Source of the DNA: Branchiostoma floridae | Lineage: Eukaryota; Chordata; Leptocardii; Amphioxiformes; Branchiostomatidae | Reading direction: 5' to 3' | DNA: 63,518 nt | Assembly (NCBI RefSeq): GCF_000003815.2 | Contig: NC_049997.1 | Coordinates: forward strand, 9,815,249-9,878,766 | Shown: in pieces, positions 1 through 9,995 of the stretch | Numbering within the stretch: the first letter of the stretch is position 1 | Layout: every line of letters starts with the position of its first letter | Notes under the pieces: generated by a model | The model's database searches: none | Told to the model about the DNA's origin: nothing | The model's input: only the letters and a program-made list of their open reading frames with translations | Made by a program: the position numbers and the translations under genes

Positions 1-135
1 ATCCCGAATCGCAATCTACTCTAGTAGAATCGCCGATTCTCCTAGTATAGATTGCGATCGGGATTTCTCCTAGGAGAAACTACGATCGCGATCCCTCCTA
101 GGAGGATTGGCGATTCTCCTGGATCGTGATCTCCA
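1..135. repeat. Palindrome-rich short repeat
   Basis: Recurring self-complementary words: CTCCTAGGAG-type palindromes, GATCGCGATC, and CGCCGATTCTCC facing GGATTGGCG. The repeat is cut by the window edge, so its full structure is unknown. It lies in an intron of the left cryptochrome. Confidence 0.5.
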
Positions 136-274
136 CTGTGACATATACATGGGTAGGTAGGTAGGCAGGTAGATAGTCAACATACGGAGTGACATGTCCT
201 TTATTTGGCTGATACAAGATAGGGTACGTCAGGTCTCCTGTCCAGCCAAATGATGTAAATCATAAGTATACATG

Positions 275-489
275 AGGCCACACCAATTCAGTTTGTTAGT
301 TCACAGACTTTTAAAGTGAAAATATAGCAAGAGGACATCTTAAATGCAATGGGCAGGGAGGAAAACTTGAATATGACTGTATTCACTTCATAAAACTGAG
401 TGCACCAAGGCATACACCTGGTCCTTAGGCTTTGTTTTTATGATGTTTTTCAAGTTAAACATTTTTTTTATATTTTAATTAGTGTGGCC
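275..489. mobile_element. PIF/Harbinger-like MITE, degraded copy
   Basis: Termini GGCCACACCAATT and its complement AATTAGTGTGGCC match the better preserved element at 48127-48487. The 3-bp target-site duplication is not preserved here. No coding capacity. Confidence 0.55.
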
Positions 490-565
490 AAAGTGAAGAA
501 ATATTATAACAAAATCACTAGCACAAAGTAAAGCTATAAAAGCCACATGCAGTCCTGTAGGCTAC

Positions 566-706
566 CTTTGCATATATCTTGTCCAGTCGGTGGTAGAAGT
601 GTCGTACGGAGAGGCAGCCGAAGCTGAAGTAGGGGCTGAGGCCAGTGGTGCTGGGTAGGAGGGAGGTGGGCGCTGTCTTCGGCTTCTCGAACTGGGTTAC
701 CCAACC
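566..706 (-). CDS. Left cryptochrome, coding exon 3 (last one in the window)
   Basis: 141 nt, 47 codons, phase 0 on both sides, encoding GWVTQFEKPK to HRLDKIYAK. It has the same length and phase as exon 6 of the right-hand gene. The next exon must lie left of position 1; nothing cryptochrome-like was seen in 1-565. Confidence 0.87.
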
Positions 707-2448
707 CTGCAACACAACACACAACAATATTCATGTCAGTGCTTGAAATACCTGTACTTTGGCAGATTTCCAGGCAGAAATCCGGACAGACATCCGGACA
801 GGGACAGACATCCGGACAGAAATCTGGATAGAAATCCGATCAAAAATCTGGACAGAGATCCGGACAGAAATCCAGAAGACTGAAGACTTAAGCATACTGT
901 TGTTGAATATAATAAGAACATGTTGTACTTTGATTTTACACAATCTTTCAATCTACAGCTTTTCTGGAAAGGTAAAATGGAAACATGAAAAGTAAAAAAA
1001 AGTAACATACATAAAAAATGATAGCCTGACTTCTGAAAATATCCACTTGGAGTTTACCTGGTTCTGAAGATGCTTCTCCACTCTCCTTAGCCCCTCTGTT
1101 TCCCCTCCGACAAACTTGCTGGGGTGTTCACACCTCATCCCCAGCTCTTCCAGTGTGACCATGTTGTACCGCTCGTCACGTAAGGCCTCCAGAGGCACAG
1201 AACAGCTGGCGAAGTGCTCCGCTGTGGCGGTCTCGCTGGCCTGAGGCGGCGCTCCGAAGTCTTTCAGGACCTTTTGGAACTGCCTGTATGTTAGCGGTGC
1301 CGAGCCCCCGTTGTATTCTATTATCCTGGAGTTGAACGGACACAAAAGTTGATCAAAACTATCAAACAACAATAAAAATTACACTATACAGTAGAAGCCG
1401 CTAATTACACGGTCTATTTGCCAGTGAATTTTGTGCAATTATCCAACTGGTGCAATAATGCGAAGTTATCTAGCTGGACCACACTGGTTTTGGATTTGGA
1501 GATTCCGTGCAGTTAACAGAAGTGTCAGAAGTGTGCGTTAATCCGTTGTGCAATTAACTGGCTTCTACTGTATATTATTTTGAAGTTTCATTATATATAA
1601 GGCAAATAAATGTTGTAAGTTTCCCCGATGGTTTTATTTTTGTAGTTACTGCCAGTTACTGTTTTTGTGCGAGAGCATACCTCATGTGGACAGGTGGTCA
1701 CGATACACAGAATTCTTAATATTAATGCTTGTGTCGATGGGGCAAAATTATCCGAAGAACTACACCAAAAAGTGGTCACATTGTCCAGGCAGTCCCTATG
1801 TAGACATAGTCACTAGTACAGGTTTGACTGTATATAAATGGCCTGGTGGTCTTTAGAGGTAGTGACTTGTACAGGTTTGACTGTATATCAATGGCCAGAT
1901 GGTCCTTATACAGGTGATCACTTGTACAGGTTTGACTGTATATCAATGGCCTTATGCAGAGGTGGTCACTTGAACAGGTTTGACATTACATGTACTTACT
2001 TGTCGATGTTGTAAAGTGTGTGCGCCACGTAGTTGACAACTTCCACCCCCTCGTCTACCGCAATCTTTCTCACCGCCGCGTCACGGAAACGGTGGTAGTG
2101 TTCCGTCTCCACGTCGTGCGTGAGCTGCGTGATGTTCCACTTCCGGAAATGTTCCGCGAAGAACGCCTCCGCGTTCCCGCGAGCCACGAACAGTCGCAGG
2201 CCGTACGCGCGCAGCCGCGTGTCCAAGTCCTGCAGGCACTCTATCACGAACCTCCACTGGTTGGCTCCGCTGCGGATCTTGAAGTCCTTCATGAAATCTA
2301 AGTCCATGACGAAGACCGGGTACACGTGATGGGAGGTGCGCAGGGCGTGCAGGAGGGAGGGGTTGTCGTGGAAACGGAGGCCCTTGCGGAACCAGTGGAT
2401 GGTGTTGTGCTGTTCTCTCACCTCCATGCTGACTTCCTTGTTTGTCAT
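566..2448 (-). CDS. Cryptochrome/(6-4) photolyase-family protein, N-terminal 286 residues (3 exons; gene continues past the left edge)
   Basis: Joined exons 2000-2448, 1058-1325 and 566-706 (minus) read in one open frame with GT-AG junctions. Residues 18-23 are HWFRKG, followed by LRFHDNPSLL, the opening of the photolyase antenna domain; later come GGSAPLTYRQFQ, VTLEELGM, GGETEGLRRVEKHL and GLSPYFSFGCLSVRHFYHRL, which starts the FAD-binding domain. The family either senses blue light, repairs (6-4) photoproducts or represses CLOCK:BMAL; the deciding C-terminal half (Trp chain, FAD pocket, tail) is outside the window. Oddities: the usual [18 protein letters not shown] stretch is replaced by MDLDFMKDFKIRSGANQWRF, with Gln for the usual Arg. 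GCLSVRxFY recalls Drosophila-type CRY while LEELG and LTYxxFQ recall type II/(6-4) proteins, so subclass is open. A splice acceptor lies 8 nt upstream of the ATG, so a further 5' exon is likely. ATG at 2448 is the first in frame after that acceptor; a second Met is residue 8. Confidence 0.85.
759..880. repeat. Minisatellite, ~12-bp unit
   Basis: Roughly nine head-to-tail variants of ATCCGGACAGAA in the intron between exons 2 and 3 of the left cryptochrome. ORFs across it are repeat translations. Confidence 0.75.
1058..1325 (-). CDS. Left cryptochrome, coding exon 2
   Basis: Acceptor CAG before 1325, donor gtaaac after 1058. It completes the split Lys codon and encodes KIIEYNGGSAPLTYRQFQ through EKHLQNQ; ends in phase 0. 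It equals exons 4 and 5 of the right-hand gene. Confidence 0.87.
1389..1570. mobile_element. Tc1/mariner-superfamily MITE (TA target site)
   Basis: Inverted termini CAGTAGAAGCC and GGCTTCTACTG are flanked by TA on both sides (1387-1388, 1571-1572). 182 bp, non-coding; TIR style resembles pogo/Tigger elements. It lies in the intron between exons 1 and 2 of the left cryptochrome. Confidence 0.65.
1680..1990. repeat. Tandem repeat derived from a pogo-like transposon end
   Basis: The motif ACAGGTTTGACTGTATAT recurs about every 50-55 bp, four times, with spacer ATGGCCxxGTGGTC. The same motif is the right terminus of the element at 3310-3795, so the array looks like amplification of a transposon end inside the left cryptochrome intron. 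Confidence 0.6.
2000..2448 (-). CDS. Left cryptochrome, coding exon 1 (residues 1-149 plus 2 nt)
   Basis: Ends in the antenna domain with HTLYNID; donor gtaagt, phase 2. The acceptor upstream (pyrimidine-rich, ending CCAG at 2460-2457) puts the exon's 5' edge at 2456. This exon corresponds to three separate exons in the right-hand cryptochrome. Confidence 0.85.
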
Positions 2449-2497
2449 CTCACTGCCTGGAGAGAGAGAACAGGAGACACGATTTATTCAGGACTTA

Positions 2498-2852
2498 GGC
2501 CCAATCTACACACAGTTTTTACTGATATCTTTGGAGATGTCAGGAGGGATCTAGAACGTAGGGGGCCGGACACCCATGGCGCTTGCACTCATAAACATAT
2601 AGCGCGATTTTCCAAATGGCGTTATATGCTAATGAGCCTTCCCGAAGTCGGGAAGCATCTACACGCGCGAAGCCTGTCGGACCCCTGCTAAGCTATCGGT
2701 AAGGTATCGTACGAATGGTCCGGACCTTTTGGGAGAAATTTTCCCGATATCTTGACGGCGATATTGCAGTTCCATCTAGACGCTGAAGAAAAGCTGTCGG
2801 CGAGAGGTTGTTGGCTCGCCGATATCGGGAAAAACCGTGTCTAGATCGTGCC
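2498..2852. mobile_element. PIF/Harbinger-like MITE (TTA target-site duplication)
   Basis: Termini GGCCCAATCTACACACAG and the complement of GGCACGATCTAGACACGG, flanked by TTA at 2495-2497 and 2853-2855. Internal sequence matches copies at 40973-41190 and 41282-41560. It sits just outside the acceptor of the left cryptochrome's first coding exon. Confidence 0.7.
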
Positions 2853-2898
2853 TTACATGTAGGCTTCTCGCCAGTGCAGTTAGGCATTAGGGGGACCC

Positions 2899-3075
2899 TA
2901 TGTTGTGATTTTTATCCCCTGCACTATGATTTTTATCCCCCACACTGTGATTTTTATCCCATACACTGTGATTTGTATCCCCTATGCTGTGACTCGTATC
3001 CCTCACACTGTCATTCGGATCATCTAATAGTATGCTGTGTATTCCCCATGCTGTAATTTGCATCCTACAAGGCTG
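2899..3075. repeat. Minisatellite, ~21-23-bp unit
   Basis: About seven imperfect copies of CACTGTGATTTTTATCCCC. No gene. Confidence 0.7.
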
Positions 3076-3309
3076 TGATTTGGGCCTCTTACTTCTTAGC
3101 TGTGTATTTCAACCAGTGTAGGGTACCTTTGTTTTGGAACAAAGATTAAAAAATGTTGGCTCTATTTCCTTAAATTTGGCCCTCAAATTCATTAACGTTT
3201 CTGAAATTTTCAGGGAGAGGATGCCCCCAGACCCCATACAAAATTACTAATACAATACTCATGCCTGCGCCACCTGCACCAGGATGGCATCTTGCACCCT
3301 ACGCATATA

Positions 3310-3795
3310 CAGTCAAACCTGTCTATAGCGGCCACTCAAGGGACTGGAGAAATATGGCCACTATAGAGAGGTGGCCACTATAGAGAAAATGTTGATCAAT
3401 TGACCATGAGCAAGCTACACATGATTTCAGTTCCCACTAATATTTCTCACCAAGTAACACTGTCTCGATCGGTTAATTCACCGACAAAGACTTGCACTTT
3501 AATGCTCAAGGCATGCATACCTTCTGCTACCGCCAAAATGACCCTGTCAGGAACTCCAAATCCTCGCAAACTACAATTTCAAACTCGGTGCAGGGTGACA
3601 TAAAGCTGCAGTATGGTTGCAATAGTCAGTGTTTCTGTATCAACGGGACCAGAAATCGTGTGGCCGTGGTGGACAGGTGGCCGCTAGGCCTAATTCTTAA
3701 TCATTACGAATCCAAGGGACCGACAAAAAGTGGCCACTATGGCCAGATGGCTGCTATGCAAAGGCGGCCGCTAAAAACTAATACAGGTTTGACTG
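3310..3795. mobile_element. pogo/Tigger-like non-autonomous element
   Basis: Termini CAGTCAAACCTGT and ACAGGTTTGACTG with TA on both sides (3308-3309, 3796-3797). Subterminal GTGGCCACTATAG repeats on both arms. 486 bp, no transposase ORF. Confidence 0.7.
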
Positions 3796-3935
3796 TAGAA
3801 TCTATTATAAAATACTACTGTGTCGGACAAGTTTCACCACTTCTCTAAAAAAAAGCAGAAAAAAGAATGTCATATCAATTGCCATTGAATTTGATTATGA
3901 TTGACAGAAATCCTAAAAATACGTCTTCTATTTCC

Positions 3936-4118
3936 TTCGCGGGGATTAAATTTTGCGGTGGCAGGGAAAAGGGCTTTTCGCGGTGGTTTTAATTTCGCGG
4001 TAACACCATAGACTGCAGTCTAATACCATAATACAAAAATGTTCGCAGTGGTTTAAAGTTCGCGGTGAAATAAGTCACCGTGAAAATTAATCCACCGCGA
4101 ACATTTCTGCATTTACAG
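3936..4118. mobile_element. TTCGCGG palindromic MITE, 5'-truncated copy (family A)
   Basis: One of five copies (also 10400-10610, 17174-17381, 29111-29318, 56600-56786). Family marks: CTGTAAATGCA termini next to TA, several TTCGCGG words in both orientations, and a centre with ACTGCAGTCTAATACC. This copy lacks its left terminus. Confidence 0.65.
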
Positions 4119-4584
4119 TATCTAAATTTACCCCCCAATCTTTAGTCCATCAACAAAATGGTGTTTCCTTATCTAGTAGCCAACATGTATTTGCTCAGTA
4201 CCGTTAATAAAATGAAATGAAATCGAGGAATGGTCTTAACATCTTACTGTCATGTACAGCAAAATGCCTGGTGCTGGCTAGAACAAGTAGAAGTAGAGTT
4301 TTGACTACATATTCTCACTCAGATTCACAATATACATGTGTATTCAGATTCACAATATACTCAGATTCACAAGCACAAAGCTCTACGCATATACAAATAG
4401 CAACAAGCATCTCTTGACACATTTATCAACAAGAAGAGGGTACTTGTCATTGAAGAGATTCATTAGTCACGTATGTGCACAGTTAATAGAATTTTTCATC
4501 AATCAGTGATTGTTATTAAAGTAAGCAAATGTACTCCAAAAAAATCCATTGATAACAAGGACTGCAAATCCGCACTGAGCCGGT

Positions 4585-5164
4585 GTCACGATGTGACGTC
4601 GTGACTTATATATGTACCAGATTGTCACGAGGCGACGGCGTGACTTATAATAACCAGATATCGTGACTTACTACACCGGTGCAATGGCCTAGTGGGTAGA
4701 GTGTTTGCCTTGCATTCGGTAGGTCGTGAGTTTGATCCCCGGCCGAGTCATACCGAAGACTTTAAAAATGGTACATGCTGCTTTCTCTGCTTAGTGCCTT
4801 TCTCAGTATTCGGGAAAGAGTATGGAAGTTGAACACACACCACTACCAGTGAACTAGCCCCCTGCTGTAGTGATTGCGTTGTGTGGCCCAAGGGCTACTG
4901 AAATGGAGATGGGCGCCGCCCTATGCGCCATCAGGCGCGGGAAGGACTTTAACTTTTTTTTTAAATCGTGACTTATAATAATGACCAGATGTACGACATG
5001 ATGTCGAGGAGATAGCCGCGTTAGGCGGGGTCAGTCGAGAGAGACCTCAGAGGAAGGAGGTCACAGGGAGAGGAGCTGGAGAATAAAGTATACCTCACTA
5101 CAAGTTCAGTGTCCCCGGTTCATCTTAGCTTACTACCCGATTACCGTGAGTCGGGCACCGTCAC
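4585..5164 (+). mobile_element. Possible solo LTR interrupted by a SINE
   Basis: A stretch starting TGTCACGATG and ending GTCACA, with AATAAAGT before a conserved-looking tail, has the feel of a retrotransposon LTR. The SINE at 4671-4964 split it, since the target duplication lies inside the stretch. No second LTR, primer-binding site or flanking duplication was seen, so this is tentative. Confidence 0.3.
4671..4964 (+). mobile_element. tRNA-derived SINE with 11-bp target-site duplication
   Basis: Pol III A-box-like TGGCCTAGTGGGTAGAGTG and B-box-like GTGAGTTTGATCCCCGG near the head, a body shared with the copy at 43618-43918, and a T/A-rich tail. The duplication ATCGTGACTTA stands at 4660-4670 and 4965-4975. 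Confidence 0.8.
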
Positions 5165-5339
5165 ACCAACATCTACTCCAGTCACGCCTCATTGTTACCA
5201 CCAAGCCAATCTCAGACACCGTTGAGATTATCGACCAAGAACCATGCAAAGCTCAGTTCAGTTCAGTCAGTTCAGTCATCCATTATTATCAGGTGACACT
5301 ATGAAGTCTCTCCAGATGTCTCTGTCGCACATGACAGAC

Positions 5340-5650
5340 ATAAGGTCTCTGCCTTAGAGACCAACATCCTCCTCGATCAACCTCCTAAGGGTCTGAGATG
5401 GTCTACCACGTCTTCGCATGTCATCAGGCTGCCAGAGAAGAACCCTTCCGGCCATCTTGTCGTGACGCATCACATGACCGGCAAGAGACAAACGCCGGTC
5501 GCGGATGACTGGTAATCCTTGGCAGTCTGTTGTAAAGTTGTGTGTTGGTGGTATGACTCTTCCAGTCAACATTCAAGGTGGCATGAAGGAGCTGGGTGTA
5601 ATTCCCGTCATACCATGCAAAGCCCACAGAAAAGTTAAAGAAGCAGTTCA
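5340..5650 (-). pseudogene. LINE reverse-transcriptase C-terminus, frameshifted fragment
   Basis: Two overlapping minus frames carry one protein tail: LLHATLNVDWKSHTTNTQLY in one, then RRLSLAGHVMRHDKM and LLWQPDDMRRRGRP in the other. This order (ALNVxWxxH, LAGHxxRH, LWxPxxxxRRGRP) is the known end of many LINE polyproteins. At least one frameshift separates the halves; no catalytic domain is present. Confidence 0.65.
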
Positions 5651-6235
5651 CATCCAGTTGGAAGGTGCAAAGCTGAATCGCAATGATGGCTGGGAGCTGC
5701 CCAAGTCCTACTTACCCTCACTCCGGCAGGAGGCGGGGTGGGGGGCAGAAGATCCACGCAAGTCTTGACCTAGTTCTTGCAACTCTCGCGAGAACTAGGT
5801 CACTTCATGAGCAAGATGGACTGGATAGCCATCGAAAATTTGGAGGTACGTATGCTTACCTTTAATAACAGTCACTGATTGATGACAAATTCTATTAACA
5901 GAGGGTACTTGAAAGAAGTCGGCAGTTACAGACCATATCGCCAGGAACAATTGCGTAATTGACTGGGAGGGGGCGAAGGTCATAGACAGGGAAGATAATA
6001 GGCGGGCACGGTGGATTAAGGAGGCCATCTGGATAAGAAAGTCAACCCCAGTGATGAACCGGGACGAGGGGGGATACAAACTAAGCCACGTTTGGGATTG
6101 TTTTCTCACCGCAAAAGCGCCACCTACATCGGCTACATATAGCGGTGAGAAGCAGAACTCCAGTTAGAAGCTCTGACGAAGGTGTCTGAGAGACATCGAA
6201 ACGTAAGCTATGTAAGTACCCACTGGTTGTGTACA
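5615..6235 (+). pseudogene. Penelope-like retroelement, decayed 3' (GIY-YIG region) fragment
   Basis: Plus-strand reading near 5620-5730 gives KVKEAVHIQLEGAKLNRNDG and 5950-6100 gives NNCVIDWEGAKVIDRE then ARWIKEAIWIRKS and MNRDEGGYKLSHVWD. The pattern VIDWxxAKVxDRE, RxxKEAIxIR, MNRDxG is typical of the tail of Penelope-like proteins after the GIY-YIG domain. Near 6170 the reading SSDEGVRETSKR continues the usual 3' end. The two blocks repeat the same motif and are separated by stops. Assignment is by memory of the motif. Confidence 0.5.
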
Positions 6236-6239
6236 AAGA

Positions 6240-7055
6240 ATTCTCCTTCATCCGAGGGTACTTGACTTTAACATTTGTCCCGTTTAGACAATGTTCTCAC
6301 TCAAAATCTATTTACTACATATACACAACATCTACATTATATATTTACACTTACAAATACAAATAGAAAACAACTTTACAAAAGAGTAGCCCAGCCAGTC
6401 ATCATATGATATTCCATCCCAACATCTGCTTGGAGTTTACTCCAGAGCTGCCATACAACTACAAGAAATCAGAGATGTCTTTAATGATTTTTTTCTTCAT
6501 GATAGAAATGTTGATATATAACATTATATAATATTCACAAGTGTTGTGTCAAAACCTCGCCTGAAGGGTAACAACCAGGTTTTTAGCCAGGCATGCATCC
6601 AGGCATCATTTGGACTCCGTTTTCTTAAAATAAGTTTTAATAACAAGAAATTGGACGCACTAGATGCCCTTACTCTGGGGAGCAGATACTCTGACAAGCA
6701 TAAAATTCTGACCACTAGGTTATTTGTGGTCAAAGTCTTCTACTGTGACCTCTCTGACAGTAATTTTGCCCCTCAGGATACTTTAAAATGCATCATTTTA
6801 AATTAAAATTCTAAAACTCTATACCATGAAAGGCGGATGCCCCTGGACCACCCTACAACAGTCATGCCTAAGTCACTTACCGCAACTCACCAAAAACTTT
6901 GGACCCCCTATCATAAAATCCTAGCTAAAAGCCTGGTCACAACATATGATAAACCAGATAGTGAGTGACTGCCACAAATACAAAACCCTGTACATAGGAG
7001 GAGTGATATATAAATAGTAACAAGCATCTCTTGACACCCTTTTGGACTGCACAGG
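6240..7055. other. No gene recognised
   Basis: AT-rich unique-looking DNA. An 86-codon plus ORF at 6546-6806 resembles no family I know and lacks splice or regulatory support. Confidence 0.5.
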
Positions 7056-7059
7056 AAGT

Positions 7060-8340
7060 GGTGCTTGACTTTGTACAAGTGCTGAGAACAGACATGGCTT
7101 TCATCATGTACTCTGCCAGACCTTGCCTCATGGAAAACATGAGAGCCTGAACATATTCAGTCGAACCCAACAAGTTACAGTTTAGAAATTAGAGTTAGAT
7201 TTTGGACTAAAGTAGACATATCCCATACTGTTCTATACTATTTGTCTGTTTGTTCCCTTTCATGTTACCTGCAATTAGCACTCGGGCAAGAATTTGCAAT
7301 AGACAATCAATCAAAATTATCTGTTTGTACACCATACATGTCTTTGTTGAATGTTGTACAATATGTAGACAGTCAACCCTTGAAATGAAAAGAACACAGT
7401 ATCGTACTGAAAACAGACACCGCTTTCTTGTCCGCCGAACTGGCAAGACTCGGAAAACATACAAATTTATGTAAGGGCCTGAACATATCCAAATTATCCC
7501 TTGAGGCACCATACATGTCTTTGTTGAATATGCGGACAGTCAACCCTTGAAATAAAAAGAACTGTCTGAGAACAGATACTGCTTTCATATTCTCTGAGCT
7601 AGCAGGACTGGGAAAACATACAAACGTAAGGGCCTGAACATATCCAAATTATCCCTTGAGGCACCATACATGTCTTTGTTGAATATGCGGACAGTCAACC
7701 CTTGAAATAAAAAGAACTGTCTGAGAACAGATACTGCTTTCATATTCTCTGAGCTAGCAGGACTGGGAAAACATACAAATGAAAGGGCCTGAACATATTA
7801 AAATTATCCTTTTAGAAACATACATGTCTTTGTTGAATGTTGTACAATACGCAACCCTTGAAATAAAAAGACCACAGTAGTGTGCTGAAAACAGACCCCG
7901 CTTTCTTGTCCGCCGAACTGGCAAGACTCGGAAAACATACAAACGTAAGGGCCTGAACATATCCAAATTATCCCTTGAGGCACCATACATGTCTTTGTTG
8001 AATATGCGGACAGTCAACCCTTGAAATAAAAAGAACTGTCTGAGAACAGATATCGCTTTCATATTCTCTGAGCTAGCAGGACTGGGAAAACATACAAACG
8101 TAAGGGCCTGAACATATTAAAATTATCCCTTTAAGAAACATACATATCTTTGTTGAATGTTGTACAATACACAACCCTTGAAATAAAAAGACCACAGTAG
8201 TGTGCTGAAAACAGACCCCGCTTTCTTGTCCGCCAAACTGGCAGGACTCGGAAAACATACAAATGTAAGGGCCTGAACATATTAAAATTAGCCCTTTACA
8301 TGTCTTTGTTGAATGTTGTACAACATGCAGACATCAAATA
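7060..8340. repeat. Tandem array, ~160-bp unit, about seven copies
   Basis: The landmark GGAAAACATACAAA recurs near 7455, 7611, 7767, 7930, 8087 and 8250 (spacing ~156-163 bp). Each unit also has GGGCCTGAACATAT, CATGTCTTTGTTGAAT and CAACCCTTGAAATAAAAAGA. Two subtypes are mixed: one with CCGCTTTCTTGTCCGCC, one with TGCTTTCATATTCTCTGAG. A diverged copy starts near 7060. All minus-strand ORFs here are translations of the unit. Confidence 0.9.
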
Positions 8341-8619
8341 TTGCTACTTATAATGGACGAAAATCAAACCAACTTCAAGTTTCTCTAAGTCTAACGACCA
8401 CAGTTGATCGATGATGATCTCCTAGTTCTAATGAAATTATAATTAGGAGACCCAGGTTTAATTAGGCATCAGGCAAGGAGGTTGTTTGTATCCAGGAAGG
8501 GAGTCAAGGGACATACATGTAAAATGGGGGTCAGTATTCTAGGACTTGGAGGTAGACTGAAAATTTAACAAAGGGGAAGGGATATACCCTGCTACTGAAA
8601 CAATAAGGAGACTTGCTGC

Positions 8620-9585
8620 TAGTGGTGCGTACCTAAACTCATATTCAGGTTCAGGTCCGGATTCAGGTCCAGCAGTTCAGGTTCAGGTCCGGACTTTAAG
8701 TCCGGACCTGAACCCATAATTGCATATTATGTGCACTAGAAATTTTTAGGGGGAGGGGGGATGGTGCATATAAAATTGCAAGTTAGCATGAATTAAAATG
8801 CAATGTGAAAAATACATGCAAATTATATACATGCCCGTAGCCAGGGGGGGTTCGGGGGGTTCGGAAGAACCCCCCCCACACGCTCAAAAGGTCCACTTTT
8901 TCAGGCTTGAAGGTCCACTTTTTCATGTCCAAGATTTTTTTTCAAAGGCATGACTTATTTGCATTTTTCCCTGATAGACATTTCAGTCAATCTTAGTGAG
9001 TCTATCAGCAAAATTTGCCCCAGAAAGTGCGGGAACTGGCTTTTCAGAGGGTCCAGATTTCAAAATTTCCCCGGACCTCCATTGCGACCCCTCGCGCCTT
9101 TGGTGTCGGACATGGTGAAAATATGTCGAGGGAGTTGGCCTCAAAGACTTACGCAAAAGCCTTGTCCTTTAATAGAAATTCCATTAAACTTCGCAAGCGA
9201 TTTTTGCCCGTCAAAATGCAGGAAATGACGTTTCAGAGGGTCAAAATTGCAATTTTTCCGGGGGAGCATGCCCCCGGACCCCCCTAGGCAGCTCGGCGCT
9301 CGATGGTCCCACAATTACTAAAAAGAACCCCCCCAACCAAAATCCTGGCTACGGGCATGATATACAGCCAGTGTAAACATAAAATGTTTTTTGTCTTTTT
9401 CCAGTGCAAATTTCACTGTCTATGGTAGGTTTTAGATGGTTTAGAACAAAAAAAGGGAACATAAATGACAGATACAAACTTTTTGCAAGTCTGGACTTGG
9501 CTCCGGACATTTAGGTTTTTTTTGGACTTGGACCTAAACATTTTTAGGTCCATTTCCAAGTCCGGGCTTTAGGTACGCACCACTA
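8620..9585. mobile_element. hAT-like non-autonomous element (TAGTGGTGCGTACC termini), interrupted
   Basis: Inverted termini TAGTGGTGCGTACCTAAA and its complement at 9568-9585. Subterminal TCCGGACCTGAACC-like words relate it to the elements at 17507, 21568 and 22288. Near-matching flanks CTTGCTGC / GTTGCTGC are offset by 3 nt. A second transposon lies inside. Confidence 0.6.
8830..9359. mobile_element. Nested DNA transposon (CATGCCCGTAGCCAGG termini)
   Basis: Termini CATGCCCGTAGCCAGG and TCCTGGCTACGGGCATG, flanked by ATATA at 8825-8829 and 9360-9364. Poly-C/G runs adjoin each terminus. No transposase frame remains. It inserted into the element at 8620-9585 and is therefore younger. Confidence 0.65.
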
Positions 9586-9889
9586 CAAGTTGCTGCTCTA
9601 TGTGCCACAAGGGTCTGTAGGAACAAACTGACAGACACTACCTGTTGGCAATAAAAGAAGCCCAGCAACTCAGCAAGTCATCAGAATACAACTTACTTAC
9701 AATTTTCTACCCAATATCTACTTGAAGATTTCACGTTAACAAACCGCTTTACAAGAAATCGACCATGTCTATTGTAATCTCTTTTCTCGTGATAAAAGAT
9801 CCTTCAAATGAATGATGACAAACATACTCAACTCACAAAATTATTGCGGAGACTGACACATTTTGTTACAATGTACATAAACTGTACAT

Positions 9890-9990
9890 GTACATATTTG
9901 CCAGCCTCTTGACAATAAACAAAAATTCATCTCATTCAACTTAAAGGAAATGAATTTTTGTTCATTGTCAAGAGGTTGGCAAATATGTAC
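9890..9990. repeat. Long hairpin 1
   Basis: Arms of ~38 nt, GTACATATTTGCCAGCCTCT facing AGAGGTTGGCAAATATGTAC, then TTGACAATxAACAAAAATTCAT against its complement, with a loop of about 20 nt. Confidence 0.75.
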
Positions 9991-9995
9991 AAGTA

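Noticed and set aside
1990-2691. Plus-strand ORFs across 1990-2691 (up to 121 codons)
   Set aside because: They are antisense shadows of the left cryptochrome exon 1, which has the family match and splice sites.
7060-8340. CRISPR-like array
   Set aside because: Units are ~160 bp and repeat throughout; there are no short repeats with unique spacers and the DNA is eukaryotic.
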